A stretch of 64,000 nucleotides of DNA from Planctomycetota bacterium (GTDB lineage: Bacteria > Planctomycetota > GCA-002687715), in contig SIAO01000003.1 in assembly GCA_009691765.1 (NCBI GenBank), positions 1 to 64,000 on the forward strand. The letters run 5' to 3'. A program made the position numbers and the translations under genes. Under the pieces are notes generated by a model. That model made no database searches and was not told the DNA's origin. It saw nothing but the letters and a program-made list of their open reading frames with translations. Of this stretch, positions 54,499-62,310 are shown piece by piece. Positions within the stretch are counted from its first letter, which is position 1; every line of letters starts with the position of its first letter.

Positions 54499-55867
54499 TG
54501 AGGTGCTGGATCACGTCAAAGCGCGTGATGATGCCGTCGATGCGCCCTGCGCGCCGCACCAGCACTGCTTCGTTCTGCCGCGTGAAGAGCTTGGCCACAT
54601 GCGACATGGGCTCTGATTCAAAGACAACGGGGTAGGGCACGTCCATCACGGACAGGATCGCTTGATCCAGCACGCCACGGTTTTCGATGGCGCGAGCCAT
54701 CAACGCGGACTCGTGAACCGACCCCACGCATTCTTGATCGACGAGCACCGGCATCTGGGTGATCCCGTGTTCGTTCATCGTGGCCAACACCTGTTTCACA
54801 GTGCGGTCCGGCGTAGTGGCCAGCAAACCAGCATTTGTGCGCTTGCGCGCAAGGACATCGCGCGCTCGCGTCGTGTCCGGATCGAGGAAGCGATTCTCTG
54901 TCATCCATTCGTCGCTGTGAAGCTTCGAAAGGTAACGCTCGCCCGTGTCGGCGAGGATGACGACCACGATGGCGTCGGGATCGTCGATCTCACGCGCGAT
55001 CTCGAGCGCTGTCACAGTAGCGAGGCCTGAAGAGCCACCGACAAACAACCCCTCTTCGCGAGCCAAACGGCGCGCCATGATGAACGACTCTTTGTCGCCG
55101 ACTTCACGAATCTCGTTGATGAGCTTCAGATCCAGCACGCCTGGGACCTTGTCGCCGCCGATGCCTTCCACTTTGTAGGGCTGGCCTTCAGGAATTACGC
55201 CGGTCTCCTTGGCGGACTTCAAGACGCTGCCAACGGGATCGGCGCCAACGATGCGCACAGCGGGGTTCTTTTCCTTCAGGAAGCGAGCGCAACCCGTCAT
55301 CGTTCCGCCGGTGCCCATGCCACCAACCAACGCAGTGATTTTCCCGGCCGTTTGCTCCCAGATTTCTGGTCCGGTGCTGCGATAGTGCGCGAGCGGATTG
55401 GCTTCGTTGTAGAACTGATTCGCGAGGATGGCCGTTTCGTTTTCTTCGACGATGCGTTTGGCCACGCTCACGTAGTACTCGGGATGATGCACCCCCACAG
55501 TTGGGGTAACGATCACTTCCGCGCCGAAGGCTTTCAGCAGTTTCACCTTCTCCGTAGACATCTTGTCAGGGATGGTGAAGATGCAGCGGTAGCCGCGGAT
55601 AGAAGCAGCGATGGCGAGACCGACTCCGGTGTTGCCGCTCGTGCCTTCGACAATGATGCCACCTGGTTTCAGCTTGCCGCTGCGCTCGGCCTCTTCGATG
55701 ATGGCGAGGCCAATGCGGTCTTTGATGCTGGATCCAGGGTTCATGAACTCGCACTTGGCGAGTACCTGTGTGCGGATGCCGGCGCTCACTTTATTGAGGC
55801 GAACCATCGGCGTGTTGCCGATGCAGTCGAGAATGGAATCGCACGGCTGAGGCAAGGCCGAGTTCAT
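54488..55867 (-). CDS. Cystathionine beta-synthase with CBS-domain pair
   Basis: PLP enzyme of 459 residues. The catalytic half has CIGNTPMVRLNKVSAG, NPGSSIKDRIG (PLP Lys), EGTSGNTGVGLAIAA and GGMGTGGTMTGCARFL. The C-terminal ~130 residues hold two CBS domains (TVKQVLATMNEHGITQMPVL; SMDVPYP-like SVMDVPYPVVFESEPMSHV), which usually bind adenosyl ligands. This layout fits cystathionine beta-synthase rather than CysK; the Ser/homocysteine preference is inferred. It is divergent from uppP, with AGGAG before the ATG. Confidence 0.88.
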   Translation of the reverse strand: MNSALPQPCDSILDCIGNTPMVRLNKVSAGIRTQVLAKCEFMNPGSSIKDRIGLAIIEEAERSGKLKPGGIIVEGTSGNTGVGLAIAASIRGYRCIFTIPDKMSTEKVKLLKAFGAEVIVTPTVGVHHPEYYVSVAKRIVEENETAILANQFYNEANPLAHYRSTGPEIWEQTAGKITALVGGMGTGGTMTGCARFLKEKNPAVRIVGADPVGSVLKSAKETGVIPEGQPYKVEGIGGDKVPGVLDLKLINEIREVGDKESFIMARRLAREEGLFVGGSSGLATVTALEIAREIDDPDAIVVVILADTGERYLSKLHSDEWMTENRFLDPDTTRARDVLARKRTNAGLLATTPDRTVKQVLATMNEHGITQMPVLVDQECVGSVHESALMARAIENRGVLDQAILSVMDVPYPVVFESEPMSHVAKLFTRQNEAVLVRRAGRIDGIITRFDVIQHLSGR

Positions 55868-55949
55868 GCTGAGCTACTCCTGAGAATGAATTCCGCGAGG
55901 ATGCTAACAGTGACGGGCCGCTCGACGTGCGGCGCGCGAGGAGGTATGC

Positions 55950-56765
55950 GTGGGTTATTTCGAAGCGCTGGTTCTAGGGATTTTGCAAGGACTGGCAGAG
56001 TTTCTGCCAGTCTCATCTTCGGGCCATTTGGCCATCATGCGCGCCTTGTTCGAGCTCAAGGGCGCAGGAGACGGCGCGCTCTTCGAGATCTTGTTGCACC
56101 TCGGTTCCGCTGCGGCCATCATGATCGTGTTTTGGCCGCGCATCGCAGGGATTCTGCGTGTTTTTCCGGCGTTTTTCATGCCATGGAGCTGGCGTAGCAA
56201 GTCCGCAGACCCCAGTTTCAGGATGGCTAGTCTCGTGCTGCTTGGCAGTGTGCCTGCCGGTGCCGTGGGCCTCGTTTGGGGCACTGAGATCGAAGCGCTT
56301 TTTGGCGCGACTCAGTTCATCGGTTGGATGTTGGTCATCACTGGCGCCTTCTTGCTTGCAACGCGTGCGCTTCCTGTGCCTACAGGCAACTTGACGCCTG
56401 GACGCGCCTTCGCGGTTGGCTGCGTGCAAGCGCTGGCCGTGGTTCCGGGAATCTCACGTAGCGGCTCCACGATCAGCGGCGGCCTGGCTTGCGGGTTGCG
56501 GCGCGAAATGGCCGGTGAGTTTTCCTTCCTGCTCGGACTCGTTGCCATCGTCGGCGCCAACCTCCTTGAGCTACCCAAACTGGCGGAGGCCTTCGGTCCA
56601 CATGGCGCTCTGAATTTCGGCCCGACGCTCGTTGGCTGCAGCGCGGCCTTTGTCGTGAGTTGGATGAGCCTGCGCTGGCTCCTTCGGTTTGTGGCACGCG
56701 GGCAGTTGTGGTTCTTTGGGCCGTATTGTTTGCTCGCGGGAGCGTCGGTGGTCCTGTGGATGTGA
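55950..56765 (+). CDS. uppP: Undecaprenyl-diphosphatase
   Basis: Recycles the lipid carrier for wall and surface polysaccharides. 271 residues with several membrane helices, catalytic motifs GLAEFLPVSSSGHL (near residue 15) and PGISRSGSTISGGLACGLRR (near 170). Start GTG 55950 follows GAGGAGG. With murA and waaA it supports a normal Gram-negative envelope. BacA-type enzymes also affect bacitracin sensitivity. Confidence 0.96.
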   Translation: MGYFEALVLGILQGLAEFLPVSSSGHLAIMRALFELKGAGDGALFEILLHLGSAAAIMIVFWPRIAGILRVFPAFFMPWSWRSKSADPSFRMASLVLLGSVPAGAVGLVWGTEIEALFGATQFIGWMLVITGAFLLATRALPVPTGNLTPGRAFAVGCVQALAVVPGISRSGSTISGGLACGLRREMAGEFSFLLGLVAIVGANLLELPKLAEAFGPHGALNFGPTLVGCSAAFVVSWMSLRWLLRFVARGQLWFFGPYCLLAGASVVLWM

Positions 56766-56802
56766 ACTTGCGTCTTCTCGCGAGCGCGGCGAAAGTCGGC
56801 GC

Positions 56803-58323
56803 ATGAACGGCCCACGCGCTCGCTTCTTCGCGCGCCGAGAAGCAGACTTGGCTTTGTCCGCGCAGACGGGCCCGGCGTTTCTCTTTGGCGTGCCTGACGA
56901 GGCCGTGTTGCGCGGAGTGGCAGCCAGCGCTTCGGAATTGGTCATGCACTGTGGGCAAAGTCGTTTGCGTGAGATCCGCAGCGGCCTGCGTGACACGTTT
57001 GCTGTAGCGCTGCATGGTTGCACCAAAGATGGCGAGGGATTGCCGGTCTACGACCAGCCTTGTGCCACCTGTGTGATCTCAGAATTGCCGCAGCGTGGCG
57101 CAGAAGATGCGCTCGAGCGCGCGCTGTCCATGTTGGCCGACGGAGGCGACGTTTGGCTTTTCGTGCCGCGTCGGACCTCCGGTGCCGAAGCGCGTCTGCG
57201 TCGTTTCATGGATGCGGCTTGCGGTGGCAACGTGAACATCGTCGCGGGCGCACCAGCCGACATGCTCGCTCTCCATGGAGTGCGCAGTTGTGCTGTGATC
57301 TGCGAAAATGCCGAAGAGCAGCCACCCGCCTTGCCGGTGTCAGCGATTGTCCTCACGCACGGTGCGGAAGTTGGGCTTGAAGAGACGCTGGTGGATTTGG
57401 TTCTTCGCCAGCACTTCCCACCGCTGGAAGTGTTTGTGCTAGATCTCGGGCGAGGCCCTGCATTAGATGCAGACTTGTTCGGGCTCGCGCAGCGTAGCAG
57501 TGTGCCGCTGGCCGTATTTCCGAAACACGACGTTGCCGTTGCGGATGCGCTGCACGACGCGCTCGGTGGAGTGCGAGGCCGATTCGTCCATTGGTGCCGC
57601 GCTGGTTCACGTCTCGCGCCCCATTTGCTGACGACGTTGGGTCTGGCCATGGAGCGCAGCGACAAATGTGCCGTGGTTTTCGGCCGCAGTGCAGCACATG
57701 TTGACGGGCAGTGGAACCTCGTGCATGAGGCCGCCGAACACGGACCGACGCATTTGTTGAGCAGCACTCGTTTCGCTGCAGAAGCGACGCTGTGGAAGAA
57801 GACTGCATTGCGCGCGTGCGCTGCACCGAATCCTGCGTTTGGCATCTACTGCGAACGCGAACTCGCGTGGCGTCTGCTGCAACGGCATGCTCATGCGTCG
57901 GTCGGAGTGGTTGTCGCTGGGCACAACACCGCACCGAGCTCACACCACGGGCATGAACTGTGGCAGAGTTTCTTGCGAGCGACCCTGCCGGACTTGCTCG
58001 CAGAAAGCACCGAACTGCAAGCACTCGCACATCTCAAGTGTCACGACGCGCCTTGGGTTCTGGAACACGTCAGTGAAGACAGCTCAGCACAGCGCCTGCT
58101 GCGCGCACAAGCACTCTTGCAATCAGGCAACGCTGCCGCTGCTCAAGCGGCGTTAGAGGCCACTGAGCTGCAGGGCCATCCGGCCGCATGCGCCTTGCGT
58201 GTCGCGCTCGCATGCAGCGCTGCAGGAGCAACCGCGTTCAGCGCACTGGTGGCTGCCATGCAAATAGCGGGTGTTGAAGATGCCCTCTGGCTTTTGGACG
58301 GCGCGCCGCCACCAACGGCCTAG
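56803..58323 (+). CDS. Glycosyltransferase-like protein with unusual N-terminal domain
   Basis: 506 residues. Residues 1-170 have a methyltransferase-like pattern (TCVISELPQRGAEDALERAL; GGDVWLFVPRR) but no SAM-binding GxGxG loop. Residues ~180-390 resemble a family-2 GT-A fold (PVSAIVLTHGAEVGLEETLVDLVL, PLEVFVLDLG, GRFVHWCRAGSRLAPHLL), but the metal-binding DxD is replaced by HWCRAG. Residues ~400-506 are Ala/Leu-rich helices resembling TPR. ATG 56803 avoids overlap with uppP. Whether it is enzymatically active is unclear. Confidence 0.5.
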   Translation: MNGPRARFFARREADLALSAQTGPAFLFGVPDEAVLRGVAASASELVMHCGQSRLREIRSGLRDTFAVALHGCTKDGEGLPVYDQPCATCVISELPQRGAEDALERALSMLADGGDVWLFVPRRTSGAEARLRRFMDAACGGNVNIVAGAPADMLALHGVRSCAVICENAEEQPPALPVSAIVLTHGAEVGLEETLVDLVLRQHFPPLEVFVLDLGRGPALDADLFGLAQRSSVPLAVFPKHDVAVADALHDALGGVRGRFVHWCRAGSRLAPHLLTTLGLAMERSDKCAVVFGRSAAHVDGQWNLVHEAAEHGPTHLLSSTRFAAEATLWKKTALRACAAPNPAFGIYCERELAWRLLQRHAHASVGVVVAGHNTAPSSHHGHELWQSFLRATLPDLLAESTELQALAHLKCHDAPWVLEHVSEDSSAQRLLRAQALLQSGNAAAAQAALEATELQGHPAACALRVALACSAAGATAFSALVAAMQIAGVEDALWLLDGAPPPTA

Positions 58324-58390
58324 GTCGCAACATCGCTTCCACGGGCGCGTGGTTCTTGGCACACTGCGCACGCGGAGCCGCACTCTGAGC

Positions 58391-58621
58391 ATGGCTGTCG
58401 ATCCCAAATCGCTTTTGTGCAACTGTCATGGTGTCATGCATGGCACGGTGCAGCGCGTCATTGACAAGCATGAATGCAAGACGGTGGCCGACGTTACGCG
58501 CCTTTGTCGCGCCGGTGCCGGTTGCCGCAGTTGTCACGTTGAGATCGACGAACTGCTGACGTTGGCTGCAGCGAAACGCGGCGGATTTTGGAGGCGGCTC
58601 CTGCGCCGCTTCAGGAGTTAG
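58391..58621 (+). CDS. BFD-like [2Fe-2S] domain protein
   Basis: 76 residues. Four cysteines follow the NifU-middle/bacterioferritin-associated ferredoxin pattern: Cys-x-Cys (LLCNCHGVMHGTVQRV), then after about 32 residues Cys-x2-Cys (GAGCRSCHVEIDELL). Such domains hold one [2Fe-2S] cluster. It lies 6 bp before a cysteine desulfurase gene, so it is probably a scaffold or electron carrier in Fe-S assembly. The C-terminus is basic. ATG 58391 begins the conserved part. Confidence 0.8.
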   Translation: MAVDPKSLLCNCHGVMHGTVQRVIDKHECKTVADVTRLCRAGAGCRSCHVEIDELLTLAAAKRGGFWRRLLRRFRS

Positions 58622-58627
58622 ACACGC

Positions 58628-59770
58628 ATGAGCAGCATCTATCTCGATAACAACGCCACGACGCCGCTGTTGCCGGAAGTTCTTGAGCTCGTGAGCAGCA
58701 CCCTTGCTCGCGATTTCGGGAACCCATCGTCTCTTCATGCACCCGGCCAAGCAGCGCGTGCGGTGGTGAACCATGCGCGTCAGCAAGTCGCGATGCTGTT
58801 GCGCGCGAGGTCCACAGAAGTTGTGTTCACTTCCGGAGGCACCGAGTCCATCAACACGGCGATCCATGCTTGCACCGCGACTGTGCCGGCAACGCAACGC
58901 CGCGTGATCCGTAGCTCCGTTGAGCATGAAGCTGTCGTGGAAGCTGCGCGACATTATGGCGCAAGTGTCGCCGTGATCGCAGTGGACATAGAAGGACGCC
59001 TCGATCTCGCGCAACTCGAGCGTGAGCTCAAACAAGGCGCGTGTTGCTTGAGTCTGATGTTTTCGAACAACGAAACGGGAGTGACGCTGCCGCTTGGTGA
59101 AGCCGTGCGCCTTGCGAAGGCCCATGGTGTTCCCGTGCATGTGGATGCGGTGCAGGCTGTGGGCAAAGCAGAGCTTGATGTGGAAGCTCTGGGCTGCGAT
59201 TTCTTGTCCATCGCGGGCCACAAGTTTCACGCTCCGAAGGGCACAGGGGCTCTGTTTGTGCGCCGCAGCGCGCGTTTCGTGCCGCTCATGGTTGGGGCGT
59301 CTCAAGAGTCATCGAGGCGGCCCGGCACTGAGAATGTCGCAGGTCTTGCAGGACTGGGGTTGGCGGCGGAGATCATGGGCCAAGGCATCGAGCGCAGACG
59401 CGAACATCTCGCAGTGTTGTCTCGCGAAGTCGAGCGTCGTCTGTTGGTTTTGCCAGAAGCACGCGTGCAAGGCGTGAATGCCGTACGGGTGCCAGGCACC
59501 TCCAACATCGCTTTTCCGGGCATTGAAGGTGCAGGCATCGTGCTGAGTGTTGCGCGCGATGGTGTGGCCATCAGTTCAGGGTCTGCTTGTTCTGCGTCCA
59601 GCGGTGGCGGAAGCCATGTGCTCGAAGCGATGCAGGTGCCCTACAGCCACCTCTTTGGCGCCATTCGCATCTCATGCTCGGAGCGCAACACGCTCGCTGA
59701 GGTTGCGGCTGCTTGCACTTTCATCGAACGCGCTGTGATGCACCTGCGCGGCATGCTCACAGCACCTTGA
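58628..59770 (+). CDS. Cysteine desulfurase, NifS/IscS family
   Basis: PLP enzyme making persulfide sulfur from cysteine. 380 residues: YLDNNATTPLLPEVLE, PSSLHAPGQAARA, FTSGGTESINTAI, PLP Lys in SIAGHKFHAPKGTGALF, substrate Arg region GTENVAGLAG and active Cys in ISSGSACSASSGGG, the short-loop type of group I enzymes. Preceded by a BFD-like protein, it likely provides sulfur for Fe-S clusters and for MnmA. No iscU or sufBCD is visible nearby. Confidence 0.94.
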   Translation: MSSIYLDNNATTPLLPEVLELVSSTLARDFGNPSSLHAPGQAARAVVNHARQQVAMLLRARSTEVVFTSGGTESINTAIHACTATVPATQRRVIRSSVEHEAVVEAARHYGASVAVIAVDIEGRLDLAQLERELKQGACCLSLMFSNNETGVTLPLGEAVRLAKAHGVPVHVDAVQAVGKAELDVEALGCDFLSIAGHKFHAPKGTGALFVRRSARFVPLMVGASQESSRRPGTENVAGLAGLGLAAEIMGQGIERRREHLAVLSREVERRLLVLPEARVQGVNAVRVPGTSNIAFPGIEGAGIVLSVARDGVAISSGSACSASSGGGSHVLEAMQVPYSHLFGAIRISCSERNTLAEVAAACTFIERAVMHLRGMLTAP

Positions 59771-59792
59771 AACCGGCGCTGCCGAGGACCTC

Positions 59793-59823
59793 AGGTCAAG
59801 ATCAGCGCAGGTTCATTTGACCT
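59793..59823 (+). promoter_or_regulatory. Inverted repeat upstream of the transpeptidase-like gene
   Basis: AGGTCAA (59793-59799) and TTGACCT (59817-59823) form a perfect 7-bp inverted repeat in a locally AT-richer gap. A 15-codon ORF (59835-59882) overlaps the next start codon. Possible operator or leader hairpin. Confidence 0.3.
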
Positions 59824-59869
59824 ATCTGCGCGGTATGTCGAAAAAACGTGATAGCCATTCCATTTCACT

Positions 59870-60499
59870 ATGTTGCCATTGATTAAAAGCCTGTTGTTCC
59901 GAGGCGTCATCACCGCTGCTGTGCTGGGGTTGCTTTTCACTGTCTTCTTCTTGGAGGAGTGGCCGCAGACAGATTTGCGCAGAGACCTTGGTGCGCGTGA
60001 GCGCGCGTGGCCGCCTGAAGACCTTTGGGTGGAGATCTCATTGCAGCGCATGGTCTGCGAAGTCAAGGACGGTGAAGAAGTTCTGTGGCGCTTTGACATC
60101 GGCTTTGGCCGCGGTGCCATCGGGCGCGCGAATGCGGAAGTTGGTGGCACGCCGTTGGGCGAGTACCGCATTCTGTCCAAGGAACGTCGCACCGACATGT
60201 TTGGGCGTGGGGCTCGCTTCATGCGCATCGACTATCCCAACGAAGAAGATGCGGATCGCGCTGTAGCGTCGGGGGCCATTTCGCCCGAAGACTGCAGCCG
60301 CATCTTCCGCGCTCACGCTGTGAACGACGCGCCACCGACAGACACACCACTCGGAGGGCCGCTGGGCTTGCAGGGCAACCTGTTCGCTTTTGTGGGCCGC
60401 CGCTTCACCGATGGAAGCGTGGCCTTGGACAACGGTGACTTGATCGGGCTCTATGAAGTGCTGCCGGTAGGAACACGGGTGGTGATCACCGACCACTGA
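59870..60499 (+). CDS. L,D-transpeptidase-like (YkuD fold) protein lacking catalytic residues
   Basis: 209 residues, N-terminal membrane anchor (GVITAAVLGLLFTVFFLEEW). The remainder follows the YkuD fold: VEISLQRMVCEVKDGEEVLW, TPLGEYRILSKE, and the final GRRFTDGSVALDNGDLIGLY then EVLPVGTRVVI. Members with catalytic activity have His-Gly early and Cys in S/T-x-G-C; here these read Gln168-Gly and Thr-Asp-Gly-Ser183, so both His and Cys are absent. It is probably inactive as a transpeptidase and may bind peptidoglycan. The gene is intact. Confidence 0.75.
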   Translation: MLPLIKSLLFRGVITAAVLGLLFTVFFLEEWPQTDLRRDLGARERAWPPEDLWVEISLQRMVCEVKDGEEVLWRFDIGFGRGAIGRANAEVGGTPLGEYRILSKERRTDMFGRGARFMRIDYPNEEDADRAVASGAISPEDCSRIFRAHAVNDAPPTDTPLGGPLGLQGNLFAFVGRRFTDGSVALDNGDLIGLYEVLPVGTRVVITDH

Positions 60500-60516
60500 G
60501 CAGTAGGATGGCCTGC

Positions 60517-61062
60517 ATGCAGGGATCCGAGAAACCCAATCCGTCCGATGCGCCAACCTTGGTGCCGGTGGAGCTACGTCGCTTGCTGCCTGCGCGCGAT
60601 AGTGCGGGGCTCGTGCTCGCAGGTGGTGGCAAGCAGTTTCTCATCATGATTGGGCCGGCTGAAGCAGCGGCAGTGATGCGCGAGCTGCGTTCCGAGAAGC
60701 CGGAGCGTCCACTCACCCACGAGCTCATCGGTTACATCTTGGCGGGCTTTGAGATCACCGTCGACAGCGTCGTGATTTCATCCGTGGTGAACGGGGCCTA
60801 TTGCGCCACGCTCACACTCAAACGCATCCAAGGCGCGCTCACGGAGCGCGTGCGGCTTGATGTACGTGCTTCCGACGCGATCGTGCTCGCTCTCAAGCAC
60901 GGAGTGTCGATGCACGTAACGCGTTGCGTGCTGGATCAAGTCGAGGACATCAGCCAGATGATCAGCGAAGTGGATCAACAGTTGGAAGCGGGCGCTGGCG
61001 AAGACGAACCGGGCGAAAGTGCTGCTCCTGAAAGCAACGAGCCCGGCAATCCACTGCTTTGA
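60517..61062 (+). CDS. Bifunctional nuclease family (DUF151) protein
   Basis: About 181 residues. The DUF151 core is present: FLIMIGPAEAAAVMRELRSE, RPLTHELIGYILAGFEITVD, SVVNGAYCATLTLK and VRLDVRASDAIVLALKHGV. Family members have been linked to nuclease activity and stress responses; the catalytic mechanism is not settled. ATG 60517 has AGGA at 8 bp; ATG 60508 is the alternative. The last 88 bp overlap the convergent membrane-protein gene. Confidence 0.85.
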   Translation: MQGSEKPNPSDAPTLVPVELRRLLPARDSAGLVLAGGGKQFLIMIGPAEAAAVMRELRSEKPERPLTHELIGYILAGFEITVDSVVISSVVNGAYCATLTLKRIQGALTERVRLDVRASDAIVLALKHGVSMHVTRCVLDQVEDISQMISEVDQQLEAGAGEDEPGESAAPESNEPGNPLL

Positions 61063-61919
61063 TTCTTCTCGTCGATGGCGCTCCATTGCAACAAAGCGAG
61101 GGCGCGTACGCATGCTGCGAGGGGGGTGCCGGCGCCGAGGCTCATAAGCAGCAACAAGCTGCATCCCGATTGCGGAGTTTGGGCGCGCAGGCAGCCTGAG
61201 AGCGCGGCCAGCAGCACCACCGTTGCCAACGCGGTGGGCACCGCAGGCGAGAAAACCGTAGAAGACAGTTGCAACACATTCATGGCAAGGTCGGCCGCGC
61301 GTGGCCAAAGCGCAGCGCAGAGCCCGCTGCATGCGGAGAGCACCAAGATCAGCAGGCGCGCGCGATGCCAACGAGGGCGTAGAGCGAGCCAGCCAAGTTG
61401 CAAGAGGCACGCATTTTGCAGCACGTCTTCCACAAGCCCCGGACCGACGAGTCGCCATTCTGAGTGCGCACTCAAGCGCCAGAGTGCCAGCAGCGCGAAC
61501 AACATGAGCGTCACACGCAACAAGGGCTTGGCGCTGAAGAGCAAGAGCAGTGGTACTAAGAACGCGGCGGCACCAGCGAGCACCGCAGCAGGCGAGGTGA
61601 CCAAGCTAGCTCCGCACACGAACGCAGCAACGGCGCAGGTGCCCGCGGCGGCTTGATGCAGACGATCTGGCAAATCGCGCTTGGCCATCAGCGCCAGTGC
61701 ATGCACCGCGCCGAGCACAACGGTCGCGGCCCAGAAGGGCGCTTCAAGATGATCGGCGAGGTTGGCCCACCAAGTGAGCGCCGCAGGTGACTGCGGCAGC
61801 GATTCTCCGGCGCGGCGCACGAACGCGTCCGCAAGCGTTACGCTGACAAGCGTAGGCCAAGTCCAACGCCGAGCGATGGCCGACCACGACGAATCGTTGA
61901 GAGCTTGCACTTGATCCAT
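60975..61919 (-). CDS. Polytopic membrane protein of unknown function
   Basis: 314 residues with about eight hydrophobic segments (AATVVLGAVHALALMA, VLAGAAAFLVPLLLLFSA, LLRVTLMLFALLALW, and others). The C-terminal tail, rich in Ser/Gly/Pro, is encoded opposite the end of the DUF151 gene. Codon pattern and hydrophobicity support this frame over the competing plus-strand frames. It is divergent from the BMC operon; its start codon lies within the proposed BMC promoter. Family not recognised. Confidence 0.65.
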   Translation of the reverse strand: MDQVQALNDSSWSAIARRWTWPTLVSVTLADAFVRRAGESLPQSPAALTWWANLADHLEAPFWAATVVLGAVHALALMAKRDLPDRLHQAAAGTCAVAAFVCGASLVTSPAAVLAGAAAFLVPLLLLFSAKPLLRVTLMLFALLALWRLSAHSEWRLVGPGLVEDVLQNACLLQLGWLALRPRWHRARLLILVLSACSGLCAALWPRAADLAMNVLQLSSTVFSPAVPTALATVVLLAALSGCLRAQTPQSGCSLLLLMSLGAGTPLAACVRALALLQWSAIDEKNQSSGLPGSLLSGAALSPGSSSPAPASNC

Positions 61920-61938
61920 GTGGTTCGTCCTGTACCCT
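61911..61938 (+). promoter_or_regulatory. Promoter candidate for the BMC operon
   Basis: TTGATC (61911-61916) and TACCCT (61933-61938) with 16-bp spacing. Transcription would begin near 61945, leaving a 50-base leader with AAAAGGAG just before the first eutN. The -10 is weak. Confidence 0.35.
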
Positions 61939-61995
61939 TTGGCGGCTTGGGCCGCAAGGTCGGAAGCACGACTGCAAGGTCAAAAGGAGCTGTCC

Positions 61996-62310
61996 ATGTT
62001 GCTGGGGCGCGTGGTGGGCACAGTCTGGGCGACACGCCACGACCCTTCGCTGGACAACGCGAAGTTTCTCGTGGTGCGCCAACTCAAGCTTGACGGAACG
62101 CTTGCAGACAATTTCGTTGTGGCGGTAGATGCCGTGGGTGCAGGCGTCGGCGAGCGTGTTCTGGTGGCGCAAGGCTCCAGTGGTCGGCAAACCGAGCAGA
62201 CCAAGAACCGCCCTGTCGATGCCGTGGTCATGGCCATCGTGGATAACTTCGAGGTTGCGCAGCGCGATTGGAAGGCTTTCGACGCTATCGGTGTGCGCGA
62301 TGTCTTCTGA
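61996..62310 (+). CDS. BMC pentameric shell vertex protein 1 (EutN/CcmL family)
   Basis: 104 residues of the BMC-P fold: MLLGRVVGTVWATRHDPSLD, the conserved LVVRQLKLDG, AVDAVGAGVGERVLVAQGSSGRQT and VVMAIVDNFEV. Pentamers cap the corners of microcompartment shells. RBS AAAAGGAG is strong. Compared with the other two copies it keeps the full VLVAQGSSGR loop. The stop overlaps rpiB by 11 bp. It is the first visible gene of the operon. Confidence 0.93.
   Translation: MLLGRVVGTVWATRHDPSLDNAKFLVVRQLKLDGTLADNFVVAVDAVGAGVGERVLVAQGSSGRQTEQTKNRPVDAVVMAIVDNFEVAQRDWKAFDAIGVRDVF

Noticed and set aside
55352-56197. Plus-strand frame of 281 codons spanning cbs and the uppP start
   Set aside because: Overlaps two well-supported genes and has no coherent domain.
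58238-59305. Long minus-strand frame (355 codons) opposite the cysteine desulfurase
   Set aside because: Covers conserved catalytic codons of the plus-strand enzyme and the BFD-like gene; it is a shadow.
61075-61656. Plus-strand frame of 193 codons opposite the membrane protein
   Set aside because: Ala/Ser/Arg-rich without motifs; the minus-strand frame has consistent membrane helices.
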